The notes beneath the pieces are model-generated. The model was not told the DNA's origin. It made no database searches and was given only the letters and a program-made list of their open reading frames with translations. The translations under genes were made by a program, and so were the position numbers. Source: Pelodera strongyloides (Eukaryota > Nematoda > Chromadorea > Rhabditida > Rhabditidae). Taken from it: DNA of 64,000 nt. Position 1 is the stretch's first letter; every line of letters begins with the position of its first letter. The stretch lies in assembly GCA_036852015.1 (NCBI GenBank), contig JAANDG010000134.1, positions 186,001-250,000 of the forward strand, read 5' to 3'. Positions 37,301 through 49,072 of this stretch are shown here, one piece after another.

Positions 37301-40300
37301 ATATTATTATAAAATATGGCAATATCATCCATATACCTAAACATGCGTGTATTGTAAACTAGATGTGAGTTGTTGTTACTTTTGAAAAAATTGAATTCTA
37401 TGATTGATAGACTGAGATCTGCCAAGAGTGGTGAGGCGTTACCTCCTTGTGGTACACCTTTTGTTTGATGGAATAATTATAAAATATGGCAATATCATCC
37501 ATATACCTAAACATGCGTGTATTGTAAACTAGATGTGAGTTGTTGTTACTTTTGAAAAAATTGAATTCTATGATTGATAGACTGAGATCTGCCAAGAGTG
37601 GTGAGGCGTTACCTCCTTGTGGTACACCTTTTGTTTGATGGAATATTATAAAATATGGCAATATCATCCATATACCTAAACATGCGTGTATTGTAAACTA
37701 GATGTGAGTTGTTGTTACTTTTGAAAAAATTGAATTCTATGATTGATAGACTGAGATCTGCCAAGAGTGGTGAGGCGTTACCTCCTTGTGGTACACCTTT
37801 TGTTTGATGGAATAATTAATCGTGTAACACGTTTTCCGCTTGTTCTCTTTGTTCTTGAACAATTTGTTAATCTTAACTACAATACTTTTAAGTGTCTATC
37901 AGCCTTCTTTGAAATTGTCTTTTCATCTTTTCAAATCTATGGTATTGAATTATTGCAAACTGTGAATATAGCCTCTGGGAATATAGCCCCGCGGTGGTGA
38001 TCGCGCCTTCACGCTGAGCTGACCCTTCTAGTCGAGCCTTCTCTCCTAGTTACATTCCCATTCAAGTTTAGGTCAAGCTTAGTAAAAACTCTGATTGGGT
38101 TACTGAGGGTTAATCTTACCTCTTCCACTGAACATTCTCGGGTTTTTTTACATGACAAGTCAGAGTTTTGATTTCTTTGATATTGTCCTTTCAAATTCAA
38201 ATATATGGCTGGTCACCCACCTGGGAATATTGCCCCACCTGGGAATATTGCCTCTGGGAATATTGCCCCAAGGGTGATTGCACATCTGGACCCTGTCCCG
38301 CCCCCCACTATAGGCAGAGGAAAGTAAATCGATTCGATATAGACAGGGTCAACCAACGCCCTCTCTCTCACTTCCCATTGACATTCTATTCAAGTTTACA
38401 AAGTTAACATAATAAAATATATTAATAAGATAGAAGCTAATACAGTAATGTAATAACTTGATTTGTCGTCGTGTCGTTACGGCAGACCCTAATATACTTG
38501 CAATTAAAGGAGTACGGTAATTAGTTTTATTATTATAAGTTTAAATTCTACTCTCCGTGATGTGCATGCTCCACTGTTTCGTTTCTGTTATTTTTCCATG
38601 ATTCCTTTCTTAATGGGGTTTCCAAGTATGCCAAAAACCGTGCATTTTCCTTCCAAGTATCAATTGCAAAATAGTGTGCCAGTCTACCGTAATTTTGCGT
38701 AATTTTGACCATCCGCACTATAGAAAACCCGCCATCAAAGCTATTTTTTGTTGAATAAATGGTCCCGTGGCTATCGGTCGCAAAAACTGCCTGTAGCTAT
38801 TATCGTGTAGTGCCAAGATACGGTACATTTTTCGATACTTGGAAGGAAAATCGGCCACACTGGAAACCAAGACACGTACCTACTCTATCACAGGACACCT
38901 GTGTCAACCTGACCTGACATCTCATGTCAGGTCTGACAGGTCATGTCAGGTTGATATGTCAACAGGTGTCAATCTCTATCAAGGAGAACTCTACCAAGAG
39001 TTCTAAATCGGAAATCGTGTATTTGTGTGTGTCATTCTGTCACTTTTCAACTAAACATTCTCTCACTGCTGTTAATTTATTAAACACATATGGGTTTGTG
39101 TAGGTTCGATTACAGTTTCGTTCGTTAGTCTCACAAGATAGATACATATATTGCTTTTGCACAAAATTGCCATCAATTTTTATTTTCGTTTTTGTTTTAC
39201 TTCTCTACTTTGCTTTCAATAACTCTTTGCTCTATCACATATTCTGGCATAACTTTCTTATAATTCTCTTTTTCAGGGGAAATTGACGCGTTATTTTGGA
39301 CAAGCTCCGCGCCCTCACCCGCCCATTCGCTAGAGGAAGGTTCGAGATCGGTTGAATGGAAAAACTACGCGAGCAAACAATCGACGTTCACTGGTGAGCA
39401 TTTGGTTTTCCACATCTTAAAACATATATAGCATAAGTCGTGTGCTTCCAAGCTAGAACAAGTCTCACCAGATGAGCCAACGACGTTTTCATGTGGTTTC
39501 TGCAATTCTTTCTTTCGTTTTCTTGTGATACCATATCTGAATAATTGCCGAAACCACAGTAATCCCGGAACTCCGCAGGCCGGCCGGGAAGAAGTTTTCA
39601 CCGAGGAAAATACCAGTTACCGCTACCGAACTATTTGACGGCCACTCCATTGAGACTGAATTGCATAATTGGTAAGCTTTTTTCTTCTAATTGGTAAGCA
39701 TTCTCTGGAGCGCACTACTTCGGTAGACCAGAGCGGACTGCAGGGTCCCTTTCGGGACCCTGAAGAACAGTCCTAGCTTTAACCTTTTTTAACTTTTTTT
39801 TAGTGATACTTGGTAGTCAGTGGGTGGTCACGAAATGGCGTGGCCTACGAAAGTTAACTAAAGTTCCTTATCGTGTTGTTTTTAGAGCAATTGTTTTTCG
39901 CGTTCGACATCTGTGGGAATTGGAAAGCGCTGAAGCACTACATACATTTGGAGCAGTGGGCTTCGTTTACAATGGAGGAATTCAATAATGTGGGTCACTT
40001 CTTTCTGTTTTTTTTTGCGGGAGGCTTTCGAGTATGCCAAAAACAATGTAGATGCGTCTCACAGTATGACTGTCCAGGGGGTTACCTTCGGACGTCATTT
40101 AAGGGCGCTCCGATTGTGATCCCCCGAAGATATTCTAAAGTAGACGTGTCTCAAAATATGATACGTCTCACAGTATGACTGTCCAGGGCGGTTACCTTCG
40201 GACGTCCTTTAAGGGCGCTCCGATTGTGATCCCCCGAAGACATTGTAAAGTAGACGTGTCTCAAAATATGATACGTCTCACAGTATGACTGTCCAGGGCG

Positions 40301-43300
40301 GTTACCTTGGACGTCCTTTAAGGGCGCTCCGATTGTGATCCCCCGAAGACATTCTAAAGTAGACGTTGTCTCAAAATTGATACGTCTCACATATGACTGT
40401 CCATGGGGGTTACCTTCGGACGTCCTTTAAGGGCGCTCCGATTGTGATCCCCCGAAGACATTCTAAAGTAGACGTGTCTCAAAATATGATACGTCTCACA
40501 GTATGACTGTCCAGGCGGTTACCTTCGGACGTCCTTTAAGGGCGCTCCGATTGTGATCCCCCGAAGACATTCTAAAGTAGACGTGTCTCAAAATATGATA
40601 CGTCTCACAGTATTACTGTCCAGGGCGGTTACCTTCGGACGTCCTTTAAGGGCGCTCCGATTGTGATCCCCCGAAGACATTCTAAAGTAGACGTGGTCTC
40701 AAAATATGATACGTCTCACAGTATGACTGTCCAGGGCGGTTACCTTCGGACGTCCTTTAAGGGCGCTCCGATTGTGATCCCCCGAAGACATTCTAAGTAG
40801 ACGTGTCTCAAAATATGATACGTCTCACAGTATGACTGTCCAGGGCGGTTACCTTCGGACGTCCTTTAAGGGCGCTCCGATTGTGATCCCCCCGAAGACA
40901 TTCTAAAGTAGACGTGTCTCAAAATATGATACGTCTCACAATATGACTGTCCAGGGCGGTTACCTTCGGACGTCCTTTAAGGGCGCTCCGATTGTGATCC
41001 CCCGAAGACATTCTAAAGTAGACGGTGTCTCAAAATATGATACGATACGTCACCTCACAGTATGACTGTCCAGGGCGGTTACCTTCGGACGTCCTTTAAG
41101 GGCGCTCCGATTGTGATCCCCCGAAGACATTCTAAAGTAGACGTGTCTCAAAATATGATACGTCTCACAGTATGACTGTCCAGGGCGGTTACCGTTCGGA
41201 CGTCCTTTAAGGGCGCTCCGATTGTGATCCCCGAAGACATTCTAAAGTAGACGTGTTCAAAATATGATACGTCTCACAGTATGACTGTCCAGGCGGTTAC
41301 CTTCGGACGTCCTTTAAGGGCGCTCCGATTGTGATCCCCGAAGACATTCTAAAGTAGACGTGTCTCAAAATATGATACGTCTCACAGTATGACTGTCCAG
41401 GGCGGTTACCTTCGGACGTCCTTTAAGGGCGCTCCGATTGTGATCCCCGAAGACATTCTAAAGTAGACGTGTCTCAAAATATGATACGTCTCACAGTATG
41501 ACTGTCCAGGGCGGTTACCTTCGGACGTCCTTTAAGGGCGCTCCGATTGTGATCCCCGAAGACATTCTAAAGTAGACGTGTCTCAAAATATGATACGTCT
41601 CACAGTATGACTGTCCAGGGCGTTACCTTGGACGTCCTTTAAGGGCGCTCCGATTGTGATCCCCGAAGACATTCTAAAGTAGACGTGTCTCAAAATATGA
41701 TACGTCTCACAGTATGACTGTCCAGGGCGGTTACCTTCGGACGTCCTTTAAGGGCGCGCCGATTGTGATCCCCCGAAGACATTCTAAAGTAGACGTGTCT
41801 CAAAATATGATACGTCTCACAGTATGACTGTCCAGGGCGGTTACCTTCGGACGTCCTTTAAGGGCGCTCCGATTGTGATCCCCCGAAGACATTCTAAAGT
41901 AGACGTGTTCTCAAAATATGATACGTCTCACAGTATGACTGTCCAGGGCGGTTACCTTCGGACGTCCTTTAAGGGCGCTCCGATTGTGATCCCCCGAAGA
42001 CATTCTAAAGTAGACGTGTCTCAAAATATGATACGTCTCACAGTATGACTGTCCAGGGCGGTTACCGTTCGGACGTCCTTTAAGGGCGCTCCGATTGTGA
42101 TCCCCCGAAGACATTCTAAAGTAGACGTGTCTCAAAATATGATACGTCTCACAATATGACTGTCCAGGGCGGTTACCGTTCGGACGTCCTTTAAGGGCGC
42201 TCCGATTGTGATCCCCCGAAGACATTCTAAAGTAGACGTGTCTCAAAATATGATACGTCTCACAGTATGACTGTCCAGGGCGGTTACCTTCGGACGTCCT
42301 TTAAGGGCGCTCCGATTGTGATCCCCCGAAGACATTCTAAAGTATAGACGTGTCTCAAAATATGATACGTCTCACAGTATGACTGTCCAGGGCGGTTACC
42401 ATTCGGACGTCCTTTAAGGGCGCTCCGATTGTGATCCCCCGAAGACATTCTAAATAGACGTGTCTCAAAATATGATACGTCTCACAGTATGACTGTCCAG
42501 GGCGGTTTACCTTCGGACGTCCTTTAAGGGCGCTCCTGATTGTGATCCCCCGAAGACATTCTAAAGTAGACGTGTCTCAAAAATATGATACGTCTCACAG
42601 TATGACTGTCCAGGGCGGTTACCTTCGGACGTCCTTTAAGGGCGCTCCGATTGTGATCCCCCGAAGACATTCTAAAGTAGACGTGTCTCAAAATATGATA
42701 CGTCTCACAGTATGACTGTCCAGGGCGGTTACCTTCGGACGTCCTTTAAGGGCGCTCCGATTGTGATCCCCGAAGACATTCTAAAGTAGACGTGTCTCAA
42801 AATATGATACGTCTCACAGTATGACTGTCCAGGCGGTTACCGTTCGGACGTCCTTTAAGGGCGCTCCGATTGTGATCCCCGAAGACATTCTAAAGTAGAC
42901 GTGTCTCAAAATATGATACGTCTCACAGTATGACTGTCCAGGGCGGTTACCTTCGGACGTCCTTTAAGGGCGCTCCGATTGTGATCCCCCGAAGACATTC
43001 TAAAGTAGACGTGTCTCAAAATATGATACGTCTCACAGTATGACTGTCCAGGGCGGTTACCTTCGGACGTCCTTTAAGGGCGCTCCGATTGTGATCCCCC
43101 GAAGACATTCTAAAGTAGACGTGTCTCAAAATATGATACGTCTCACAGTATGACTGTCCAGGGCGGTTACCTTCGGACGTCCTTTAAGGGCGCTCCGATT
43201 GTGATCCCCCGAAGACATTCTAAAGTAGACGTGTCTCAAAATATGATAACGTCTCACAGTATGACTGTCCAGGGCGGTTACCTTCGGACGTCCTTTAAGG

Positions 43301-46300
43301 GCGCTCCGATTGTGATCCCCCGAAGACATTCTAAAGTAGACGTGTCTCAAACTTATGATGACGTCTCACAGTATGACTGTCCAGGCGGTTACCTTCGGAC
43401 GTCCTTAAGGGCGCTCCGTTGTGATCCCCGAAGACATTCTAAAGTAGACGTGTCTCAAAATATGATACGTCTCACAGTATGACTGTCCAGGGCGGTTACC
43501 TTCGGACGTCCTTTAAGGGCGCTCCGATTGTGATCCCCCGAAGACATTCTAAAGTAGACGTGTCTCAAAATATGATACGTCTCACAGTATGATGACTGTC
43601 CAGGGCGGTTACCTTCGGACGTCCTTTAAGGGCGCTCCGATTGTGATCCCCCGAAGACATTCTAAAGTAGACGTGTCTCAAAATATGATACGTCTCACAG
43701 TATGACTGTCCAGGGCGGTTACCTTCGGACGTCCTTTAAGGGCGCTCCGATTGTGATCCCCCGAAGACATTCTAAAGTAGACGTGTCTCAAAATATGATA
43801 CGTCTCACAGTATGACTGTCCAGGGCGGTTACCTTCGGACGTCCTTTAAGGGCGCTCCGATTGTGATCCCCGAAGACATTCTAAAGTAGACGTGTCTCAA
43901 AATATGATACGTCTCACAGTATGACTGTCCAGGGCGGTTACCTTCGGACGTCCTTTAAGGGCGCTCCGATTGTGATCCCCCGAAGACATTCTAAAGTAGA
44001 CGTGTCTCAAAATATGATACGTCTCACAGTATGACTGTCCAGGGCGGTTACCTTCGGACGTCCTTTAAGGGCGCTCCGATTGTGATCCCCCGAAGACATT
44101 CTAAAGTAGACGTGTCTCAAAATATGATACGTCTCACAATATGAACTGTCCAGGGCGGTTACCTTCGGACGTCCTTTAAGGGCGCTCCGATTGTGATCCC
44201 CGAAGACATTCTAAAGTAAACGTGTCTCAAAATATGATACGTCTCACAATATGACTGTCCAGGGCGGTTACCTTCGGACGTCCTTTAAGGGCGCTCCGTT
44301 GTGATCCCCGAAGACATTCTAAAGTAGACGTGTCTCAAAATATGATACGTCTCACAATATGACTGTCCAGGTGGTTACCGTTCGGACGTCCTTTAAGGGC
44401 GCTCCGATTGTGATCCCCGAAGACATTCTAAAGTAGACGTGTCTCAAAATATGATACGTCTCACAGTATGACTGTCCAGGTAGGTTACCTTGGACGTCCT
44501 TTAAGGGCGCTCCGATTGTGATCCCCCGAAGACATTCTAAAGTAGACGTGTCTCAAAATATGATACGTCTCACAGTATGACTGTCCAGGGTGGTTACCTT
44601 CGGACGTCCTTTAAGGGCGCTCCGATTGTGATCCCCCGAAGACATTCTAAAGTAGACGTCTCTCAAAATATGATACGTCTCACAGTATGACTGTCCAGGG
44701 CGGTTACCTTCGGACGTCCTTTAAGGGCGCTCCGATTGTGATCCCCCGAAGACATTCTAAAGTAGACGTGTCTCAAAATATGATACGTCTCACAGTATGA
44801 CTGTCCAGGGCGGTTACCTTCGGACGTCCTTTAAGGGCGCTCCGATTGTGATCCCCCGAAGACATTCTAAAGTAGACGTGTCTCAAAATATGATACGTCT
44901 CACAGTATGACTGTCCAGGCGGTTACCTTCGGACGTCCTTTAAGGGCGCTCCGATTGTGATCCCCCGAAGACATTCTAAAGTAGACGTGTCTCAAAATAT
45001 GATACGTCTCACAGTATGACTGTCCAGGGCGGTTACCTTCGGACGTCCTTTAAGGGCGCTCCGATTGTGATCCCCCGAAGACATTCTAAAGTAGACGTGT
45101 CTCAAAATATGATACGTCTCACAGTATGACTGTCCAGGGCGGTTACCTTCGGACGTCCTTTAAGGGCGCTCCGATTGTGATCCCCCGAAGACATTCTAAA
45201 GTAGACGTGTCTCAAAATATGATACGTCTCACAGTATGACTGTCCAGGCGGTTACCTTCGGACGTCCTTTAAGGGCGCTCCGATTGTGATCCCCCGAAGA
45301 CATTCTAAAGTAGACGTGTCTCAAAATATGATACGTCTCACAGTATGACTGTCCAGGGCGGTTACCTTCGGACGTCCTTTAAGGGCGCTCCGATTGTGAT
45401 CCCCCGAAGACATTCTAAAGTAGACGTGTCTCAAAATATGATACGTCTCACAGTATGACTGTCCAGGGCGGTTACCTTCGGACGTCCTTTAAGGGCGCTC
45501 CGATTGTGATCCCCCGAAGACATTCTAAAGTAGACGTGTCTCAAAATATGATACGTCTCACAGTATGACTGTCCAGGGCGGTTACCTTCGGACGTCCTTT
45601 AAGGGCGCTCCGATTGTGATCCCCGAAGACATTCTAAAGTAGACGTGTCTCAAAATATGATACGTCTCACAGTATGACTGTCCAGGGCGGTTACCTTCGG
45701 ACGTCCTTTAAGGGCGCTCCGATTGTGATCCCCCGAAGACATTCTAAAGTAGACGTGTCTCAAAATATGATACGTCTCACAGTATGACTGTCCAGGGCGG
45801 TTACCTTCGGACGTCCTTTAAGGGCGCTCCGATTGTGATCCCCCGAAGACATTCTAAAGTAGACGTGTCTCAAAATATGATACGTCTCACAGTATGACTG
45901 TCCAGGGCGGTTACCTTCGGACGTCCTTTAAGGGCGCTCCGATTGTGATCCCCGAAGACATTCTAAAGTAGACGTGTCTCAAAATATGATACGTCTCACA
46001 GTATGACTGTCCAGGGCGGTTACCTTCGGACGTCCTTTAAGGGCGCTCCGATTGTGATCCCCCGAAGACATTCTAAAGTAGACGTGTCTCAAAATATGAT
46101 ACGTCTCACAATATGACTGTCCAGGGCGGTTACCTTCGGACGTCCTTTAAGGGCACTCCGATTGTGATCCCCCGAAGACATTCTAAAGTAGACGTGTCTC
46201 AAAATATGATACGTCTCACAGTATGACTGTCCAGGGCGGTTACCTTCGGACGTCCTTTAAGGGCACTCCGATTGTGATCCCCCGAAGACATTCTAAAGTA

Positions 46301-47861
46301 GACGTGTCTCAAAATATGATACGTCTCACAGTATGACTGTCCAGGGCGGTTACCTTCGGACGTCCTTTAAGGGCGCTCCGATTGTGATCCCCCGAAGACA
46401 TTCTAAAGTAGACGTGTCTCAAAATATGATACGTCTCACAGTATGACTGTCCAGGGCGGTTACCTTCGGACGTCCTTTAAGGGCGCTCCTGATTGTGATC
46501 CCCGAAGACATTCTAAAGTAGACGTGTCTCAAAATATGATACGTCTCACAGTATGACTGTCCAGGGCGGTTACCTTCGGACGTCCTTTAAGGGCACTCCG
46601 ATTGTGATTCCCCCGAAGACATTCTAAAGTAGACGTGTCTCAAAATATGATACGTCTCACAGTATGACTGTCCAGGGCGGTTACCTTCGGACGTCCTTTA
46701 AGGGCGCTCCGATTGTGATCCCCCGAAGACATTCTAAAGTAGACGTGTCTCAAAATATGATACGTCTCACAGTATGACTGTCCAGGGCGGTTACCTTCGG
46801 ACGTCCTTTAAGGGCACTCCGATTGTGATCCCCCGAAGACATTCTAAAGTAGACGTGTCTCAAAATATGATCCTTCAGCCCTACATAATATCATAAGCGA
46901 TGATGAGAGCCTACATTTCGAAATGATTTATTGGTATGTGGTATTCGAGGCATTGAGAGAGGCTATCTGAGCTTATTTTTTCAAGTATACATGTCAGGGC
47001 TGGCAATGCGTGTCTTAGAATATGAAGTAACCTTCGGGCATTCTTCAACCATGCGTAATTTCCTAAGCGATGTCGAGAAGATTCTAGCGTTTTGAATCAG
47101 ATAAGTGAAGTTGTTGACCCTGCTGCGGTGTGTAAAACAACAGTACGAGTACCTGTGAGCGCCTATAAAAGTTTCTCTGTGAGTCTGTGGTTCTATCTCT
47201 CTCTCTCTCTCTGCCTTGTCTAGTTTAGGTGAGGCACTTCACCATATGCAGCGAGATGAGGCTTCACACGAGGCACTTCACCGTATCGAATGAGGGATGT
47301 TATAGTATAGCCCAACAGTCTTCGAAACATTCTTCTGGACTACCAGTAAGGCGTTTTTCATCTTCATATTCCTGCTTTATGCTTCAGTAATAATTGATGT
47401 TTATTAAGCTTATGGTGCATACTTGCATATGTTTAGTTTCTCAGCGACTATACAAGTTGGCTCTCATTTTTTTCCGTTTAGCCGCATGAATACTAACCAC
47501 AAACTATGGACTCTTCTGCTCTCTCTAGCCATTGTTCGGGAGGCCCCACACTTACTTGCAATGGTGTGTTTTCATACTTTGTAGAATTCGATATTTTTTA
47601 AAGCGAAATACCGGCCGGGTTTTTCGTAAACAACTGAATTCTGACCTATTTATCCTAATTCGCTCGAATTTGGCTCGATTTTTTTATTCTAATTAATGGC
47701 CATTTGCATATGCTGTATAAGAATGCTGGTGTACCCGTTGCGTTCCAAAAACTGAGTGGCTAGGATAGCATATTATCACAACACGTGAGCAAATTATCAC
47801 GCATGTTTCATTTATTGATTCATTTCAGAAGAACATCCAGCTGCACAATAGTTGGAAATGA
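34378..47861 (+). CDS. Unrecognised gene, seven exons, two introns loaded with repeats
   Basis: Exons that join in phase: 34378-34441, 39277-39393, 39579-39671, 39886-39989, 47311-47345, 47482-47563, 47829-47861 (stop TGA), giving 175 residues; the true start is not found. Readable parts include AFFNLENDPYENQLKREID, SVEWKNYASKQSTFTG, LPLPNYLTATPLRLN, EQLFFAFDICGNWKALKHYI, HLEQWASFTMEEFNN, MNTNHKLWTLLLSLAIVREA and KNIQLHNSW. The C-terminal part looks like a helical domain rich in Trp and Leu; I do not recognise the family. The first exon is least certain because its donor (GTTATT) is weak. If the joins hold, one intron contains the Penelope-like copies and another the 110-bp satellite array. 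Exons from 39579 onward are more secure than the first. Confidence 0.5.
34618..34700 (-). ncRNA. Hammerhead-ribozyme-like core, copy 1
   Basis: The minus strand carries CTGATGA directly followed by GACCC (34677 down to 34666), then GGGTC and GAAAC (34635 down to 34626). That is the invariant hammerhead core with a perfect 5-bp stem II and the usual G-C closing pair; loop II is long (about 30 nt). Penelope-like elements are known to carry hammerheads in their terminal repeats. I could not build convincing stems I and III: upstream CCCATC could pair with ACGGG after the core with one mismatch. Activity is therefore unproven. Confidence 0.5.
35181..36182 (-). pseudogene. Reverse transcriptase fragment, Penelope-like
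   Basis: The open frame (348 residues including about 15 read from the terminal block) holds the middle and C-terminal RT motifs: DFSSLFTNLPHD (motif A region), HQTKGVPQGGNASPLLADL, the catalytic YMDDI, and SAAFLDLQI. The SLFTN and FLDL words are typical of Penelope-like RTs. No GIY-YIG endonuclease follows: the frame ends about 35 residues after the HRHPCIA segment. The N-terminal fingers are missing, so I treat it as a truncated, probably inactive copy. An EN-minus element of the Athena/Coprina kind is an alternative explanation for the lack of endonuclease. Confidence 0.65.
36293..36375 (-). ncRNA. Hammerhead-ribozyme-like core, copy 2
   Basis: Same core as at 34618-34700: CTGATGA (complement of 36346-36352), GACCC / GGGTC stem II, then CGAAAC (complement of 36301-36306). 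It sits just upstream of the copy A reverse transcriptase frame on the same strand, so the two cores bracket that frame as expected for Penelope terminal repeats. Confidence 0.5.
36913..37470 (-). pseudogene. Reverse transcriptase fragment of copy B
   Basis: It encodes the same YMDDI to LTRKLIRNKYPV part as copy A but then shifts frame (ends VVKNHSNISEN...), and its upstream part is cut at the HQTKGVPQGG motif by the local triplication. Non-functional. Confidence 0.75.
37308..37812 (-). repeat. Three tandem copies of a ~170-bp RT segment
   Basis: The segment spanning motifs GVPQGG to YMDDI, ending in GTTTGATGGAATA on the plus strand, is repeated three times at about 37308-37475, 37476-37645 and 37646-37812. 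The copies are almost identical. It is a recent internal duplication, or an assembly stutter over a near-identical region. Confidence 0.8.
37813..39276. other. Repeat-rich stretch inside the unrecognised gene's intron
   Basis: It contains short tandem copies of CTGGGAATATTGCCCCA (38220-38275, with a relative at 37975), a MITE at 38611-38873, and a TGACATGTCAGGT-type palindrome cluster at 38890-38980. No exon is supported here. Confidence 0.5.
38611..38873. mobile_element. MITE, GGGGTTTGCAAGTATGCC family (variant)
   Basis: The ends are GGGGTTTCCAAGTATGCC and GGCCACACTGGAAACC. The core words TCCGCACTATAGAAAA and TGGTCCCGTGGC, and TAGTGCCAAGATACGGTA, match the copies at 7594 and 49229. The G-to-C change in the terminus (TTTCCAAG) is mirrored by the right end, marking a subfamily. 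Confidence 0.8.
40051..46871. repeat. 110-bp satellite array, about 62 copies
   Basis: The unit is 110 bp, with landmarks TATGACTGTCCAGGGCGG, TTACCTTCGGACGTCC, TTTAAGGGCGCTCCGATTG, TGATCCCCCGAAGACATTC and TAAAGTAGACGTGTCTC. Copies are head to tail with few differences: four or five C in CCCCGAAG, GTTACC or GTTACCG, CACAGT or CACAAT, and a GGGCACTCC variant confined to about 46140-46830. One unit is not a multiple of three, so the long ORFs drawn through it are artefacts. Inferred location: between exons 39886-39989 and 47311-47345 of the unrecognised gene. The left flank (CGAGTATGCCAAAAAC) resembles the end of the GGGGTTTGCAAGTATGCC MITE family. Confidence 0.97.
46872..47310. other. Flank of the satellite array
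   Basis: Unique-looking sequence. At about 47008-47045 a stretch (GTCTTAGAATATGAAGTAAC, then CTTCGGGCATTC) distantly resembles the satellite unit and may be a decayed founder copy. A CT microsatellite lies at 47193-47212. Confidence 0.4.
47598..47770. mobile_element. MITE, AAAGCGAAATACCGG family (right end decayed)
   Basis: The left end AAAGCGAAATACCGGCCGGG is clear. The internal words TTATCCTAATTCGCTCG and CATTTGCATATGCTGTAT are those of the family. The right end (GCGTTCCAAAAACTGAGTGG) has lost its terminal CGCTTTAA. It lies in the last intron of the unrecognised gene. Confidence 0.7.
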
Positions 47862-48660
47862 GTACACGCATTGACGGAAGAATTCCTAGAGGACACCTTC
47901 ATTTGAACTTTCGACATCGCAATCTCTACGTCTCGTCTCAAGTTTTCTCTTTGTATAACTGCTTACGAAAACTAATAAATATTTTCACGCATCTATGTAG
48001 TTTACTTACATCATATTTGGTTACCCTCACTATAAGACGAACACGCTTTCACAGCATTTCTTACATACATGCGAGGAAACGGAAATTGTTGAGGTTTGAA
48101 AGGGGACAGCTAAGAATAAGAAATCGTTTAAATGTTCTCTTTTTGCCATGTCATTTTTTCATGGGGTTTCCAAGTATCCCAAAAATTCGGTGTGATGCTT
48201 CGGCGTGATCGGTCAATATCGTATTTCTGCACGAAACATGCATATATATAATATGGAAAATTAAAAAAATATTCTCGTGTAGTTGCAAGATACTGTACAT
48301 TTTCACCACACTTGGTTGGAATCCGATTTTGGGGGAATCCGTTATAAAACTTGTTGGTATTCTCTAAAAGTAATTAGTGCTTTGAAATGATATTTATGGT
48401 CTGATATTGCCCACCAGCTGTGAGAAATGAAACTGGACAATTTCAAGGGGCAGATGTCGTGGTAAGAATGGTCCGAAACCTCATCGAGGTGGCAGATTAT
48501 GTGCGCTAGCGGTGTGCGATTTTCCCCAGCGTGCGCCATAATGCGCAAGACAACTCCTCGATTGAAGTGGGTGCGCTAACTTATGTATCCTTTGGCACAT
48601 AACTTGTCGCAATTCTCAAAAGAACCTTTTCGCGGCATATTTTACCTGACTGAGCTTATT
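47862..48660. other. Spacer with an old MITE
   Basis: A decayed member of the GGGGTTTGCAAGTATGCC family spans about 48161-48330 (GGGGTTTCCAAGTATCCC ... ACACTTGGTTGGAATCC). I see no gene. Confidence 0.45.
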
Positions 48661-49065
48661 ATCTTATTATATAAAGGAGAAGAGTTTGTCACGGGTTTGT
48701 TTTTATGTGCACAACGAAATCCCTTCATAAAGAAAATTCTTCGATCGAAAGAGCATACAAAATCTTTGCCGCTAGCGGGATTCGAACCCACAGCAGCCCA
48801 CAATCTCTCGATTAACAGTCCAACACTCTACCTGTTGAGCTATGCTAGCTTATGGGAGGAGGATCTTATAGGCGATAGAAGAGCAATTGCAATAGCAAAT
48901 TTGCATGAAGTCCAGAACCATATTATACGTTTCCGCATAAACGTAAATGAACATCTTTTTTTTTTACGTTTGAAGAAACTCCTTTTTTTATATAGGGTAA
49001 CAATCGGCCGAAGGCCGATTCCTCCAGCCGGAGAAGAGCCCGTAGGGCTCTTCGAACGGCTGGTG
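48661..49065 (-). mobile_element. tRNA-Asn-derived SINE-like element, copy 2
   Basis: It has the same architecture as 16150-16617. On the minus strand: terminal CACCAGCCGTTCGAAGAGCC, hairpins with GAGCCCTACGGGCTC and ATCGGCCTTCGGCCGAT, then A-box TAGCTCAACAGGTAGAGTG, anticodon arm TTGGACTGTTAATC (GTT, Asn type), B-box GGGTTCGAATCCCG, and a tail ending CTTCTCCTTTATATAATAAG. This copy keeps the tRNA likeness best. Confidence 0.8.
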
Positions 49066-49072
49066 CTATATA

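Larger units (their letters stand above)
36183..37812 (-). mobile_element. Penelope-like retroelement copy B (rearranged)
   Basis: A second direct copy. It differs from A by poly(T) expansions at about 36618-36750 where A has a GT-rich stretch (34970-35060), by small indels, and by internal triplication at its distal end. It is followed at 37812 by unrelated sequence. The near identity to copy A over more than 1 kb suggests recent tandem insertion or duplication. Confidence 0.65.

Noticed and set aside
39561..39578. Earlier acceptor (CCACAG) for the third exon of the unrecognised gene.
   Set aside because: It leaves a phase that creates a TGA at the next junction. The acceptor ending at 39578 gives a clean join to EQLFFAF.
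40051..46871. Long ORFs on both strands through the satellite (74-111 residues), and a CRISPR-like look of regular repeats.
   Set aside because: The 110-bp unit is not a multiple of three, and each ORF is a walk through consecutive units ended by indels. There are no unique spacers between repeats, so it is a satellite, not a CRISPR array.
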